Shown in pieces: positions 27,471-35,229 of a stretch of 64,000 nt of DNA. A program made the translations under genes and the position numbers. Each line of letters opens with the position of its first letter. Within the stretch, counting starts at the first letter, position 1. The notes under the pieces were generated by a model, which saw only the letters and a program-made list of their open reading frames with translations, was not told the DNA's origin and did no database searches. This stretch comes from Marinobacter halodurans. GTDB taxonomy: Bacteria > Pseudomonadota > Gammaproteobacteria > Pseudomonadales > Oleiphilaceae. Location: positions 1 to 64,000 of the forward strand of contig NZ_SJDL01000025.1 of assembly GCF_004327985.1 (NCBI RefSeq), read 5' to 3'.

Positions 27471-28495
27471 TGCGCGCCCTGTTGCTGCTTTTGCTGAGCC
27501 TGATGCCTTCCGTCCTGTGGGCCCAGGCCCCCACGCCCCTGCATGTGGAAGCCGCCCTGGACCGGCAGGTCGTGGCGCCGTTGCTGGCAAGATTCCAGCA
27601 ACTGCATCCGGATATCGACCTCCGGTACCACGACAACTCCACCCTCAACGTGGACAAACAGGCGCGGGACGCCGATCCCGCACCGGATGTGGTGATCAGC
27701 TCCGCCATGCCCTGGCAGATGGCCCGGGTCAATGAAGGGCTGGCCCAGCGACTGGACAGTGCCGCAGCCCGCAACTGGCCGGACTGGGCCAAGTGGCGCA
27801 ACGAAGTCTTCGGATTCACCTTCGAACCCATCGTCACCGTCTACCGGCTGGACCTGGCGCGCCACATGATGCCGCCCACCACCCACGCCGACCTGCATAC
27901 CCTGCTCAAGACCCACCAGGACCTGCTGCGCGGACGGGTGACCACCTACTCCCCCACAGGCAGCGGCGTGGGCTATACCCTGTTCCAGCAGGACGCCCGG
28001 TATTCGCCGCGCTTCTGGGATCTGGTGGCCGCGATGGGGGCAGCGCAGGTCAGCCTGGAGAACACCACCCGGAATATGCTGAAAGGGCTGACCGACGGGA
28101 CCTACTGGGTGGGTTACAACCTGCTGGGTTCCTACGCCATGCACTGGGCCCGCAGCCACCCGGACATCATCGTGCAGATTCCCCAGGACTACGCACTGGT
28201 GATGATGCGCATGGCCTTCATCCACCGTGACGCGCCCCACCCCGCCGCCGCCCGGGCCTTTATGGATTTCCTGCTGAGCGAAGCCGGCCAGAAGACGCTC
28301 GCCGGCAGCACTCCGCTGTTCAGCGTGCTACCGGATGTCGTCGGCCCCTACACCGCGCAGCGACTGCGGGACCAGGTGGGCGAACGGCTCTACCCGATCC
28401 CGATCAACGCGTCGCTGCTGGCCTTCGTCGACCCAATGCGCCGGGATGCCTTCATGAAACGATGGAACCGGGAGATCCGGATTCTCAACCCCTGA
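27467..28495 (+). CDS. Periplasmic solute-binding protein encoded with TctDE
   Basis: A 342-residue secreted protein: signal MMRALLLLLLSLMPSVLWAQ, then a bacterial extracellular solute-binding fold of the iron/putrescine/AfuA type (VVAPLLARFQQLHPDIDLRY, PDVVISSAMPWQM, FEPIVTVYR, MDFLLSEAGQKTLA). No ABC permease or ATPase gene adjoins it. The ATG overlaps the tctE stop by four bases, behind GAGGAGGA. It may present a ligand to TctE; that is inference from the operon. Convergent with the NicO gene, one base apart. Confidence 0.85.
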   Translation: MMRALLLLLLSLMPSVLWAQAPTPLHVEAALDRQVVAPLLARFQQLHPDIDLRYHDNSTLNVDKQARDADPAPDVVISSAMPWQMARVNEGLAQRLDSAAARNWPDWAKWRNEVFGFTFEPIVTVYRLDLARHMMPPTTHADLHTLLKTHQDLLRGRVTTYSPTGSGVGYTLFQQDARYSPRFWDLVAAMGAAQVSLENTTRNMLKGLTDGTYWVGYNLLGSYAMHWARSHPDIIVQIPQDYALVMMRMAFIHRDAPHPAAARAFMDFLLSEAGQKTLAGSTPLFSVLPDVVGPYTAQRLRDQVGERLYPIPINASLLAFVDPMRRDAFMKRWNREIRILNP

Positions 28496-28496
28496 G

Positions 28497-29519
28497 TTAC
28501 AGGATCGGAGCCGCCGGCGCCGTGGCATTCATCAGCAGCGCCATCCCCAGGACTGCAATCACCAGGCCGCCGCACAGCGCCAGGCCCTGCCCGAGCAACG
28601 CCTGCCACTGCGAGGGCGTGCGCCTGGCCAGGCGGCCGGCCTGACGCCGTGCCAGTACCGTAAAGGCCGCCAGGGCCGACGTGGTCAGCGCGGTGCCCAG
28701 GGACATGGCGAGTACCGCGGCGACACCAATCCACCAGTGACCCAGCATGACGGCGACGCCCAGGATCATGATTGCACCGCTGCAGGGGCGCATGCCGATG
28801 GAGAACACCACGCCGAGACTTTCCCGCCAGTCGTGGCCGACCTGTCCCGGATGTACATGGTGGTCCTGGCCACAATGGCAGTTCGGGCCATGATGATGCC
28901 CGCCGGACTCGACCGGGTGACGTTCGAGCAGCGCACCGCTGGAGGCCTGCGGTGCCACGGGCGTCAATGGCTGGATCGGCATGGGAGTCGTTAAGGCTAC
29001 CGGGGGCTTCAACAGGCGACGCAGGCGCATCAGGGCCCGCAGGCTGAGCCAGCCACCCAGCAAGGCAACCAGTGCATAGCTGACCCGCTCCATGATCACC
29101 GTTTCCGCCATGGCGTGACGCGTCAGCATACCCAGCCCGATGACCAGTACACCGACCAGGGCAATCGCCACGATGCCCTGCAGGAACGCCGCGGCCACCG
29201 TCAGGCGAATGCCCCGTATCAGCTCCGCCCGATGGACCAGCAGGTAGGTCGAAATCACCGCCTTGCCGTGACCGGGCCCCACGGCGTGAAACACGCCATA
29301 GCCCAGACTCAACCCCACCAGCGTCAGCAGGGTACCGGGATCGGTGTGTTGCGAGAACGCCATCATATTCAGCGACAATCCCCGCTGCAGGGTGCGCTGC
29401 CATTCCAGCATCTGCCCCAGCAGCCACAGGCCCGCCGACTCCCCACCGGGCGTCAGGGCCACCACCACCAGGACAAGCAAGGGGATGAACGCAATCAGAA
29501 GACTTATCGGGCGGGACAT
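28497..29519 (-). CDS. NicO/RcnA-like metal transporter
   Basis: A 340-residue membrane protein of the nickel/cobalt transporter superfamily. It has about six to seven membrane helices, the conserved GLSYGYGVFHAVGPGHGKAVIS-like segment near residue 75 (HAVGPGHGK) and, in the second half, FSIGMRPCSGAIMIL. A cytoplasmic histidine-rich loop (GGHHHGPNCHCGQDHHVH) could bind metal ions. The first 16 bases overlap the DUF1007 gene. Pairing with DUF1007 and a Zur-like site suggests zinc, but nickel or cobalt cannot be excluded. Confidence 0.87.
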   Translation of the reverse strand: MSRPISLLIAFIPLLVLVVVALTPGGESAGLWLLGQMLEWQRTLQRGLSLNMMAFSQHTDPGTLLTLVGLSLGYGVFHAVGPGHGKAVISTYLLVHRAELIRGIRLTVAAAFLQGIVAIALVGVLVIGLGMLTRHAMAETVIMERVSYALVALLGGWLSLRALMRLRRLLKPPVALTTPMPIQPLTPVAPQASSGALLERHPVESGGHHHGPNCHCGQDHHVHPGQVGHDWRESLGVVFSIGMRPCSGAIMILGVAVMLGHWWIGVAAVLAMSLGTALTTSALAAFTVLARRQAGRLARRTPSQWQALLGQGLALCGGLVIAVLGMALLMNATAPAAPIL

Positions 29520-30187
29520 TGCAGCTTTCCGGTATCGGCGAACATTTTCCCCATGCCGTCCGGCGCCTGGCCGGTGACATCAATGGCGGCCGCCTTGGCC
29601 ACCAGCCTGGGATCGGGTTTGAAGTGGACGATGCTGGCCATGCAGCCGGGCGGGGCGTGACTCAGTGTCAGGGGCTCATCGATTTCATTGTCGTACAGGA
29701 ATTCGATGAAATAGGTGGGATCATAGACCTTCCAGATCAGGTCGTTACCCTCTGGCGCCTGCGGCGTCGCCAGGGGCAGAACGAACATGAACTCAACCCG
29801 CTGCCCACTCAGCATCGTGGTGTACTCGGTGACCTTGCCAAAGTCGAGCTCCTTTCCTCCCCGGTACACGTGGGTCAGGTAGTGTTCCCTGGCGATGTTC
29901 CTGACGATGTCGCCGCCCAGGGCATCGAGTTGCTGCTGTTGGCTGCCGCCGTCCTTATTGAGGTCTTCCGTCAACGTCAGGCTGTACATCGGGTCCATCT
30001 TCCAGCGCTGCTGCAAGGCCGTGACCTGGCTCTGGTCGTTGAACAGCACGCGCACCGTGTAATCCACCCAACCATGCGGATGGGCCTGGGCCGTCGACGC
30101 GGCCAGCCACAGGATCAATGACGGCAAAGACAGGATGCCGGGATAGCGCTGGCACCGCCTGCCAATGCGCGATGGGAGTATCGACAT
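29504..30187 (-). CDS. DUF1007 periplasmic protein, partner of the NicO transporter
   Basis: A 227-residue secreted protein. After the signal (LSLPSLILWLAASTAQA) the mature end begins HPHGWVDY, the His-x-His motif that marks DUF1007 and may bind metal. The middle has FYEFL-type acid-rich strands (PTYFIEFLYDNEID). DUF1007 genes typically sit with NicO or RcnA-like permeases, as here with a 16-base overlap. The ATG at 30187 gives a normal signal peptide; upstream in-frame codons do not. The ribosome site is weak. Confidence 0.82.
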   Translation of the reverse strand: MSILPSRIGRRCQRYPGILSLPSLILWLAASTAQAHPHGWVDYTVRVLFNDQSQVTALQQRWKMDPMYSLTLTEDLNKDGGSQQQQLDALGGDIVRNIAREHYLTHVYRGGKELDFGKVTEYTTMLSGQRVEFMFVLPLATPQAPEGNDLIWKVYDPTYFIEFLYDNEIDEPLTLSHAPPGCMASIVHFKPDPRLVAKAAAIDVTGQAPDGMGKMFADTGKLQCPAR

Positions 30188-30277
30188 AGATGCATGACCG
30201 GATTGGATGACTGAACCGCGAGGCGGGCTCATAAGCGACGGGACCACTCCAGCGGACGGCCTCCCGTACGGCGGATG

Positions 30278-30303
30278 AATTATGCAACATTATAACATTC
30301 CCA
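30278..30303 (-). promoter_or_regulatory. Zur-like operator upstream of DUF1007/NicO
   Basis: The minus strand carries GGGAATGTTATAATGTTGCA and runs on to ATAATTC. The left half matches the gammaproteobacterial Zur consensus (GAAATGTTATAAT...) almost fully; the right half is poor. A TATAAT lies inside (30289-30294) and may be the -10, so binding would repress. Zinc control is therefore suggested, not shown. Confidence 0.45.
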
Positions 30304-30433
30304 ATCCAGACGCCAGACGCTTCAAATCAACACGGGTCAGCCGGGCAATGGGCACCGCCCCGAAGGATTGGCATGCCTTCGCGATGCGCACTAACCTTTA
30401 AGTAGCGTTCAACCAACAAGGGGGGACGGACCG

Positions 30434-30625
30434 ATGAACTCAGCGATGAATGGACACTTCAAGAGCCCGGACCAGGCCAAGAATGTCTGGGATGACCTGA
30501 TCGCTACGGGCATCCCGCGGGACAATATCTACATCGACGAAGACCAGCAGGTGATCAAGGTGATGATTCCCGAGGAGGAACGCCGGGAAATCCAGGAAAT
30601 CTTCGATCGCCACAGACTGTCCTGA
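30434..30625 (+). CDS. Small conserved-looking hypothetical protein
   Basis: A 63-residue acidic protein, no signal or membrane segment. The sequence SPDQAKNVWDDLIATGIPRDNIYIDEDQ followed by KVMIPEEERREIQEIFDRH reads as alpha-beta with a helical C-terminus, reminiscent of small stress-protein-like domains in which a residue pair follows GIP. The ATG has GGGGGA upstream. Function unknown. A hairpin lies just after its stop. Confidence 0.65.
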   Translation: MNSAMNGHFKSPDQAKNVWDDLIATGIPRDNIYIDEDQQVIKVMIPEEERREIQEIFDRHRLS

Positions 30626-30638
30626 TCTCCCGTCGGAA

Positions 30639-30665
30639 CCGGTGGCCGGGGGCCCGTGCCACCGG
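30639..30665. terminator. Hairpin between convergent small gene and SCO gene
   Basis: An 8-bp stem, CCGGTGGC (30639-30646) with GCCACCGG (30658-30665), around a GC-rich 11-base loop. It sits between two convergent stop codons and could serve both; no T tract. Confidence 0.45.
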
Positions 30666-30680
30666 ACCCAGTGGGGTTGG

Positions 30681-31274
30681 TTACCCCTGTCCCTTCTCGA
30701 TCAGGCGGGTCAGGTCCCCTTTCAGGGCCACATCCGGATCGCTCTGGAGCACCATGAAAGCCGGCTTGCCCTGGCTGTCGAAGGCCAACACGGCGGAGGA
30801 ATGGGTTACGGTGTAATTGCCGTCCTTGTCCGGCTCATCATAGCTGTAGGCAATGCGGTAGCGGTTGGTGATCTCGTCCAGTTCGGCCTTGTCACCGGTC
30901 ATGCCGATAAACTCGGGACCAAAGGCCGACGTATAGGTCGCCATGGCTTCCGGCGTGTCCCGGGCCGGATCGACGGACACGAAAAGCACCTGCAGCTTGT
31001 CGCGGAGGTCCTTGTCCAGCGCATTGGTCACCTTTGCCAATCGCGCCAGCGTCGTCGGGCAAACGTCCGGGCAATGGGTGTAGCCGAAGAACAGGAGCGT
31101 GGCCTTGCCGTCCTTTTCGTAATCCTCTTCGGTGACCGTCCTGCCGTCCTCGTTGACCAGCTTGAAGTCCAGCGGCGGCATGATCGTGGAGATATCCGTT
31201 GTCCGCCAGTTCTCCCCCGAACAGCCCGCCAGGAAGATCGTGATTAACAGCGGAAGAACAACACGCGTGAGCAT
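30681..31274 (-). CDS. SCO1/SenC family lipoprotein
   Basis: Copper-dependent thioredoxin-fold protein that helps load CuA of cytochrome c oxidase. The 197-residue product has a lipoprotein signal ending LAGC (Cys18), and the copper-binding CPDVC with Cys68 and Cys72; the distal His is in VTHSSAVLAF. FVSVDPARDTPE is a family motif. It is 36 bases downstream of the PCuAC gene on the same strand, a classic copper-delivery pair. Confidence 0.95.
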   Translation of the reverse strand: MLTRVVLPLLITIFLAGCSGENWRTTDISTIMPPLDFKLVNEDGRTVTEEDYEKDGKATLLFFGYTHCPDVCPTTLARLAKVTNALDKDLRDKLQVLFVSVDPARDTPEAMATYTSAFGPEFIGMTGDKAELDEITNRYRIAYSYDEPDKDGNYTVTHSSAVLAFDSQGKPAFMVLQSDPDVALKGDLTRLIEKGQG

Positions 31275-31310
31275 AACGATTCCGATAGATCCGATGAATG
31301 GAGACAGGGC

Positions 31311-31754
31311 TTACATGGCCGCCGGCGAGACGACCTTGAAGTTCACGGGCACGTCCTTTCGGTCGGCAAACTTCAGGATCACCGTCACCTTGTCGCCGTA
31401 CTGCAGGAGCGCGGAGCGCTTCATGAACATCAGGTGATAGCCGGACGGCGCAAACTCGAAGTCCTCACCCGGAGCAATATCAACCTCGGGAACGGCGTGC
31501 ATTTCCGCCATGCCATCCTTTTCCATGCTCAGGTGCATCATGACTTTCCTGTAGGCTCCGGTATGGGCACCGATCAGCTTGATCGCCTCGTCGGTGCCGT
31601 TGTGCAGCCTGAAGTAACCGGCAGCCGGTACGTCTCCTGGCAGCAATCTCAGGCGCGCATCGGAGACATCGACTTTCCCTTCGGCAAAAGCAAGGCCCGC
31701 TGAAAGCACGAAGGCGGAGAGACCCATTACCACAGAACTGACAAGATTGCGCAC
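31311..31754 (-). CDS. Copper chaperone PCu(A)C
   Basis: A periplasmic copper chaperone for cytochrome oxidase assembly, 147 residues. After the signal (VVMGLSAFVLSAGLAFAE) the cupredoxin-like fold holds the ligand pattern of the family: KVMMHLSMEKDGMAEMH and, further on, GYHLMFMKRS. The start is taken as GTG at 31754 with GAGGAG six bases upstream; an ATG 13 codons earlier lacks such a site. It precedes the SCO gene and is likely to work with it. Confidence 0.92.
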   Translation of the reverse strand: MRNLVSSVVMGLSAFVLSAGLAFAEGKVDVSDARLRLLPGDVPAAGYFRLHNGTDEAIKLIGAHTGAYRKVMMHLSMEKDGMAEMHAVPEVDIAPGEDFEFAPSGYHLMFMKRSALLQYGDKVTVILKFADRKDVPVNFKVVSPAAM

Positions 31755-31921
31755 GGAAGACTCCTCGAGTCGACAATAATGATGGAAGGACATGCCGGAA
31801 GCGGCCTGAACCGGACACTAGCGCCCCGGGCGCCCAAAGCAAAGACCGTGCGACATTTTGTCCGGGTCGCATGCGGGGACAGGAGACCACGGAAAGCTCC
31901 CGCGAGGAACGGGACGAACGG

Positions 31922-32269
31922 TCAGATCGTGTCGCAGAGGGTTGCGAGTCCGCAGTTGGACTCGAATTTCCGGGACTGCACGTCCAGAACGACTTTCTTG
32001 TTGATCGCGTCGTAGTAGAACGATGAGTAGCCCTTGTCGCCGTCGGCCACGCGATAGATGCCGCACACGCCAAACCCGTTCTGGACCCGCTCCAGATTGG
32101 CCAACTCCACCGCCCCCCTGGCGTGAACCGCCTTGGCGACCGTGTTTTGGATGGCCTTGTTTTCCTGCTTTTCGGAATAGGCCTGGTAGCCAAAGATCAC
32201 GGCACCCAGCCCCCCGAAGACCACCAGCGGGAGCAGAAAGACAAGAAAAAATGCGCACTTTGATTTCAT
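31922..32269 (-). CDS. Hypothetical membrane-anchored protein
   Basis: A 115-residue protein. An N-terminal hydrophobic helix (AFFLVFLLPLVVFGGLGAVIFGY) is followed by a short coiled segment and a soluble domain with two cysteines close to the C-terminus (NCGLATLC) and one in the middle (GFGVCGIYRV). A single-span protein with its C-terminal part outside the cytosol is most likely. ATG at 32269; a TTG 12 codons upstream is possible. Not recognised. It is upstream of the PCuAC-SCO genes by 167 bases. Confidence 0.6.
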   Translation of the reverse strand: MKSKCAFFLVFLLPLVVFGGLGAVIFGYQAYSEKQENKAIQNTVAKAVHARGAVELANLERVQNGFGVCGIYRVADGDKGYSSFYYDAINKKVVLDVQSRKFESNCGLATLCDTI

Positions 32270-32489
32270 GGCCGACAGTCTATTGCGCGCCCGCGTGAGG
32301 GGCAATAAGGGTGAGTCATTATGACGCGACCAGCATGACCTGGGGCACCCGATTGGCAGTCAACGCATCACGATCGACAGGGTCGCGGTTAAAACCCGGG
32401 CCGCCAAGCCGGCCAGAAGCGCACCTACGAACCACAGCGGCGACTCCGCCAAACCGCTCACTTCGCCCACGTCATACGGATACATTTAC

Positions 32490-32509
32490 AATGAAACGAT
32501 CGTTACATT
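32490..32509. promoter_or_regulatory. Palindromic operator upstream of the chrB-like gene
   Basis: The 20 bases AATGAAACGATCGTTACATT form a palindrome with one symmetric mismatch pair, centred 22 bases before the chrB-like ATG. A TACAAT (32487-32492) overlaps its left edge and may be the -10. This placement suits a repressor, possibly the ChrB-like protein itself. Confidence 0.55.
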
Positions 32510-32521
32510 AAATTTGATTCC

Positions 32522-33064
32522 ATGACGACAGAAAAATGGTTGACACTAATCTACAAAATCCCGCCGGAGCCCTCCTCCAAGCGGGTCGCCCTGTGGCGCA
32601 AGCTGAAGGGCCTGGGTGCGATCTACCTTCAGAACGGCGTCTGCCTGCTGCCCCGGACGGACCGTCTGATCCGGCAGGCCAAGCTGATCGAGAACGACAT
32701 CATCGGTATGCAGGGCGAGATCGTGGTGCTGGATTCCGTCGGCCTGGACCAGGCACAGGAAGAACGGGTGCTGGCCCGCTTCAACGACGAACGCAACGAC
32801 CAGTACCGGGAATTTATCGGCCAGTGCGAAGCCTATGAGGCGGAAATCGCCAAGGAGTTCGCGAAAAACAAATTCACCTACGCCGAACTCGAGGAAGAAG
32901 AGGCCGAACTCCAGAAACTCCAGCGCTGGCTGGACAAGATACGCGCCCTCGATTTCTACACCGCGCCGCTTGCAGAGGAAGCCGGTGCCTGGCTCTCTCG
33001 CTGCGAAGCGCTCCTCGACGGCTACGCCCACCGTGTTTTTGCAGAACAGAACCCCGACAGCTGA
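32522..33064 (+). CDS. ChrB N-terminal-domain protein
   Basis: A 180-residue protein matching the N-terminal part of ChrB, the regulator of chromate resistance in several proteobacteria. The family feature IYKIPPEPSSKRVALWRKLKGLGAIYLQNGV is at the start, and a glutamate-rich helix (AELEEEEAELQKL) follows. Full ChrB has a further C-terminal domain, absent here, so this is the short form. The stop overlaps the transporter start (TGATG). Chromate is not certain: the partner is an MFS protein, not ChrA. Confidence 0.8.
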   Translation: MTTEKWLTLIYKIPPEPSSKRVALWRKLKGLGAIYLQNGVCLLPRTDRLIRQAKLIENDIIGMQGEIVVLDSVGLDQAQEERVLARFNDERNDQYREFIGQCEAYEAEIAKEFAKNKFTYAELEEEEAELQKLQRWLDKIRALDFYTAPLAEEAGAWLSRCEALLDGYAHRVFAEQNPDS

Positions 33065-34284
33065 TGGCCCACTCTCCCTTTCCGGATCCACCGCCCGACT
33101 CATCCCGCCGTATCCCGCGAAGCATCTGGGCACTGGGCCTGGTCAGCCTGTTCATGGACGTCTCGTCGGAGATGATTCACGCCCTGTTGCCGGTTTACCT
33201 GGTGACGGTGCTGGGAGCCTCGGCGCTCACGGTTGGCATTCTTGAAGGCATCGCGGAAGCGACCGCCTCGGTCACCAAGGTCTTCTCCGGAGCGCTGAGC
33301 GACTGGCTGGGCCGTCGCAAGCTTCTTGCGATCGTCGGCTATGGCCTGGCGGCCCTGGTCAAGCCGTTGTTCCCACTGGCGACCTCCGTGAGCTGGGTGT
33401 TCGCGGCCCGCTTCATCGACCGGATCGGCAAGGGCATCCGGGGCGCCCCCCGGGATGCCCTGATTGCCGATCTGGCCCCGGCGGACATGCGCGGCGCCAG
33501 CTATGGGCTGCGACAATCCCTGGATACGGTCGGTGCCTTCCTCGGGCCCTTGCTGGCCATCGGCCTGATGTGGCTCACCGCCGACCATTTCAGGGCCGTC
33601 TTCTGGATAGCGGTCATTCCGGCCGTTGTCTCCGTTCTGGTGCTGCTGGTGATGGTGAAGGAACCCCGCCACGACACCCGTCACCGGGAGCCCCGCATGC
33701 CGTTGCGGCGGCGTGAGTTGCGCAAGCTGGGATCGAACTACTGGTGGATCGTGGTCATCGCCACGGTGTTCACGCTGGCGCGCTTCAGCGAGGCGTTCCT
33801 GGTCCTGAGGGCGCAGGATGCGGGCCTGGCGGTCATGTTTATTCCGCTGGTCCTGGTCATCATGAGTTTCACTTTCTCCCTGTCTGCCTACCCGGTGGGC
33901 ATTCTCGCGGATCGTACCGATCGGCCGACGTTGCTGGCCATCGGCCTCATACTGCTGGTCGTGGCCGACCTGGTGCTGGCTCACGCTACAACCGTTGTGG
34001 GCGTGGGCATCGGGGTCGCTCTCTGGGGGCTCCATATGGGGTTCACCCAGGGCCTGCTGGCGACGCTCGTCTCCGACACCGCACCGCCGGAATTGCGCGG
34101 AACGGCGTTCGGGCTGTTCAACCTGGTCATCGGGCTCGCCCTGCTCGCTGCCAGCACGGTTGCCGGTGCACTGTGGGACATCACCGGGCCACAGAACACC
34201 TTCCTTGCAGGCGCCCTTTTCGCAACGATTGCACTCGCCTTTGTGGTGGGCCAGCGCCGAAGGCTGCGTGAGCGCCACTACTAG
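33064..34284 (+). CDS. MFS transporter linked to the ChrB-like regulator
   Basis: A 406-residue major facilitator with about 12 membrane helices. The loop 2-3 signature appears as GALSDWLGRRKLLAIVGYGL, and RIGKGIRGAPRDALIAD with SYGLRQSLDTVGAFLGP marks a subfamily often found with ChrB-like or copper/oxyanion genes. Substrate unknown; an efflux role is plausible. Its ATG overlaps the chrB-like stop, so they are coupled. Confidence 0.85.
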   Translation: MAHSPFPDPPPDSSRRIPRSIWALGLVSLFMDVSSEMIHALLPVYLVTVLGASALTVGILEGIAEATASVTKVFSGALSDWLGRRKLLAIVGYGLAALVKPLFPLATSVSWVFAARFIDRIGKGIRGAPRDALIADLAPADMRGASYGLRQSLDTVGAFLGPLLAIGLMWLTADHFRAVFWIAVIPAVVSVLVLLVMVKEPRHDTRHREPRMPLRRRELRKLGSNYWWIVVIATVFTLARFSEAFLVLRAQDAGLAVMFIPLVLVIMSFTFSLSAYPVGILADRTDRPTLLAIGLILLVVADLVLAHATTVVGVGIGVALWGLHMGFTQGLLATLVSDTAPPELRGTAFGLFNLVIGLALLAASTVAGALWDITGPQNTFLAGALFATIALAFVVGQRRRLRERHY

Positions 34285-34340
34285 CCCCCCGTTCCCGAAA
34301 CGACTCCCTGCTCCCCCTTGCGAAAGAGGATGATCAATCG

Positions 34341-34892
34341 ATGTATGGCCTGGACGATCTGGCAACCCGCACACTGAACCACCTCAGCGGCCACAGTCCA
34401 ATAATGGATGGGTTCATGATCCTGCTGTCCGAGGTGGGCATACCGCTGATGGTAGCGCTAGTGGTGGCCCAGTGGTGGGTCAGGACATCCCGTGAACACA
34501 CCCGCCACGTCCTGGTATCGAGCGGACTGACTTTTCTGCTGGGTCTGGCGCTGAACCAGGTCATTCTCCTGTTCGTGCATCGCATGCGGCCCTACGATGC
34601 CGGGCTGACACACCTGCTGGTCGCCCCCAATCCGGACTATTCGTTCCCGTCGGATCACGCCACCGCCAGCTTTGCCATCGCCGCCGCCTTCCTGGTACAC
34701 CGTTTCTATCGGCGCGGTCTCGCGTTCCTGATCGTGGCGTTCCTGATCGCCTTTTCGCGGGTTTACATCGGTATCCATTACCTGACGGACGTCATCGGCG
34801 GGGCCACCACCGGCCTACTGGCGGCATACCTGGTTCGCAAGTTCTATCGGGAAGGCAATTGGCTGGATCAGCGGCTGACGCGTATCGGGTAA
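34341..34892 (+). CDS. PAP2-family phosphatase, undecaprenyl-diphosphatase (BcrC) like
   Basis: A 183-residue membrane protein with about five helices and the three phosphatase motifs: HRMRPY (motif 1 with Arg-Pro), SFPSDHATAS (motif 2) and SRVYIGIHYLTDVIGG (motif 3). It probably dephosphorylates undecaprenyl diphosphate or a related lipid at the periplasmic face. AGAGGA is upstream of the ATG. It lies 56 bases after the MFS gene, possibly in the same transcript. Confidence 0.9.
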   Translation: MYGLDDLATRTLNHLSGHSPIMDGFMILLSEVGIPLMVALVVAQWWVRTSREHTRHVLVSSGLTFLLGLALNQVILLFVHRMRPYDAGLTHLLVAPNPDYSFPSDHATASFAIAAAFLVHRFYRRGLAFLIVAFLIAFSRVYIGIHYLTDVIGGATTGLLAAYLVRKFYREGNWLDQRLTRIG

Positions 34893-35229
34893 TCGGCGGG
34901 CGCCTTGTCACGACGCCGACACATCCTATCGCTATGCAGCCAGCGCCACGACTGAACCAGTTTGTCCGGCAGTTGCCTGGAATGCGACATCGGCATGCCG
35001 TCACTGATCAGTTCATTCCCGGGACGGCATCACGGCGACCCATGGCAGTGGCTGCAGGTGACTCAATGCGGGTGAAGCCGTTAGCCAAACAATTGATACA
35101 AAAAGTCACATTTATTTTACATTATTTGTCCTTTGGTACGGGTACCTTACAAAACAATGCCGAGCGGGAGGCTAGGATTGACGAGCCGCCACCGTGCCCC
35201 CCAGACAACAATCAATCCAGGGACACAGG
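34893..35229. other. Intergenic region before the alginate-lyase-like gene
   Basis: About 340 bases. The first 150 are GC-rich and show nothing; from 35090 the sequence is AT-rich and holds the promoter candidate at 35093-35123. An interrupted inverted sequence GGTACGGGTACC lies near 35138. No gene is supportable. Confidence 0.45.
35093..35123 (+). promoter_or_regulatory. Candidate promoter of the alginate-lyase-like gene
   Basis: TTGATA (35093-35098) and TACATT (35118-35123) are 19 bases apart in an AT-rich tract; TTTACA (35116-35121) at 17 bases is the alternative -10. It lies about 110 bases before the start codon. Confidence 0.4.
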
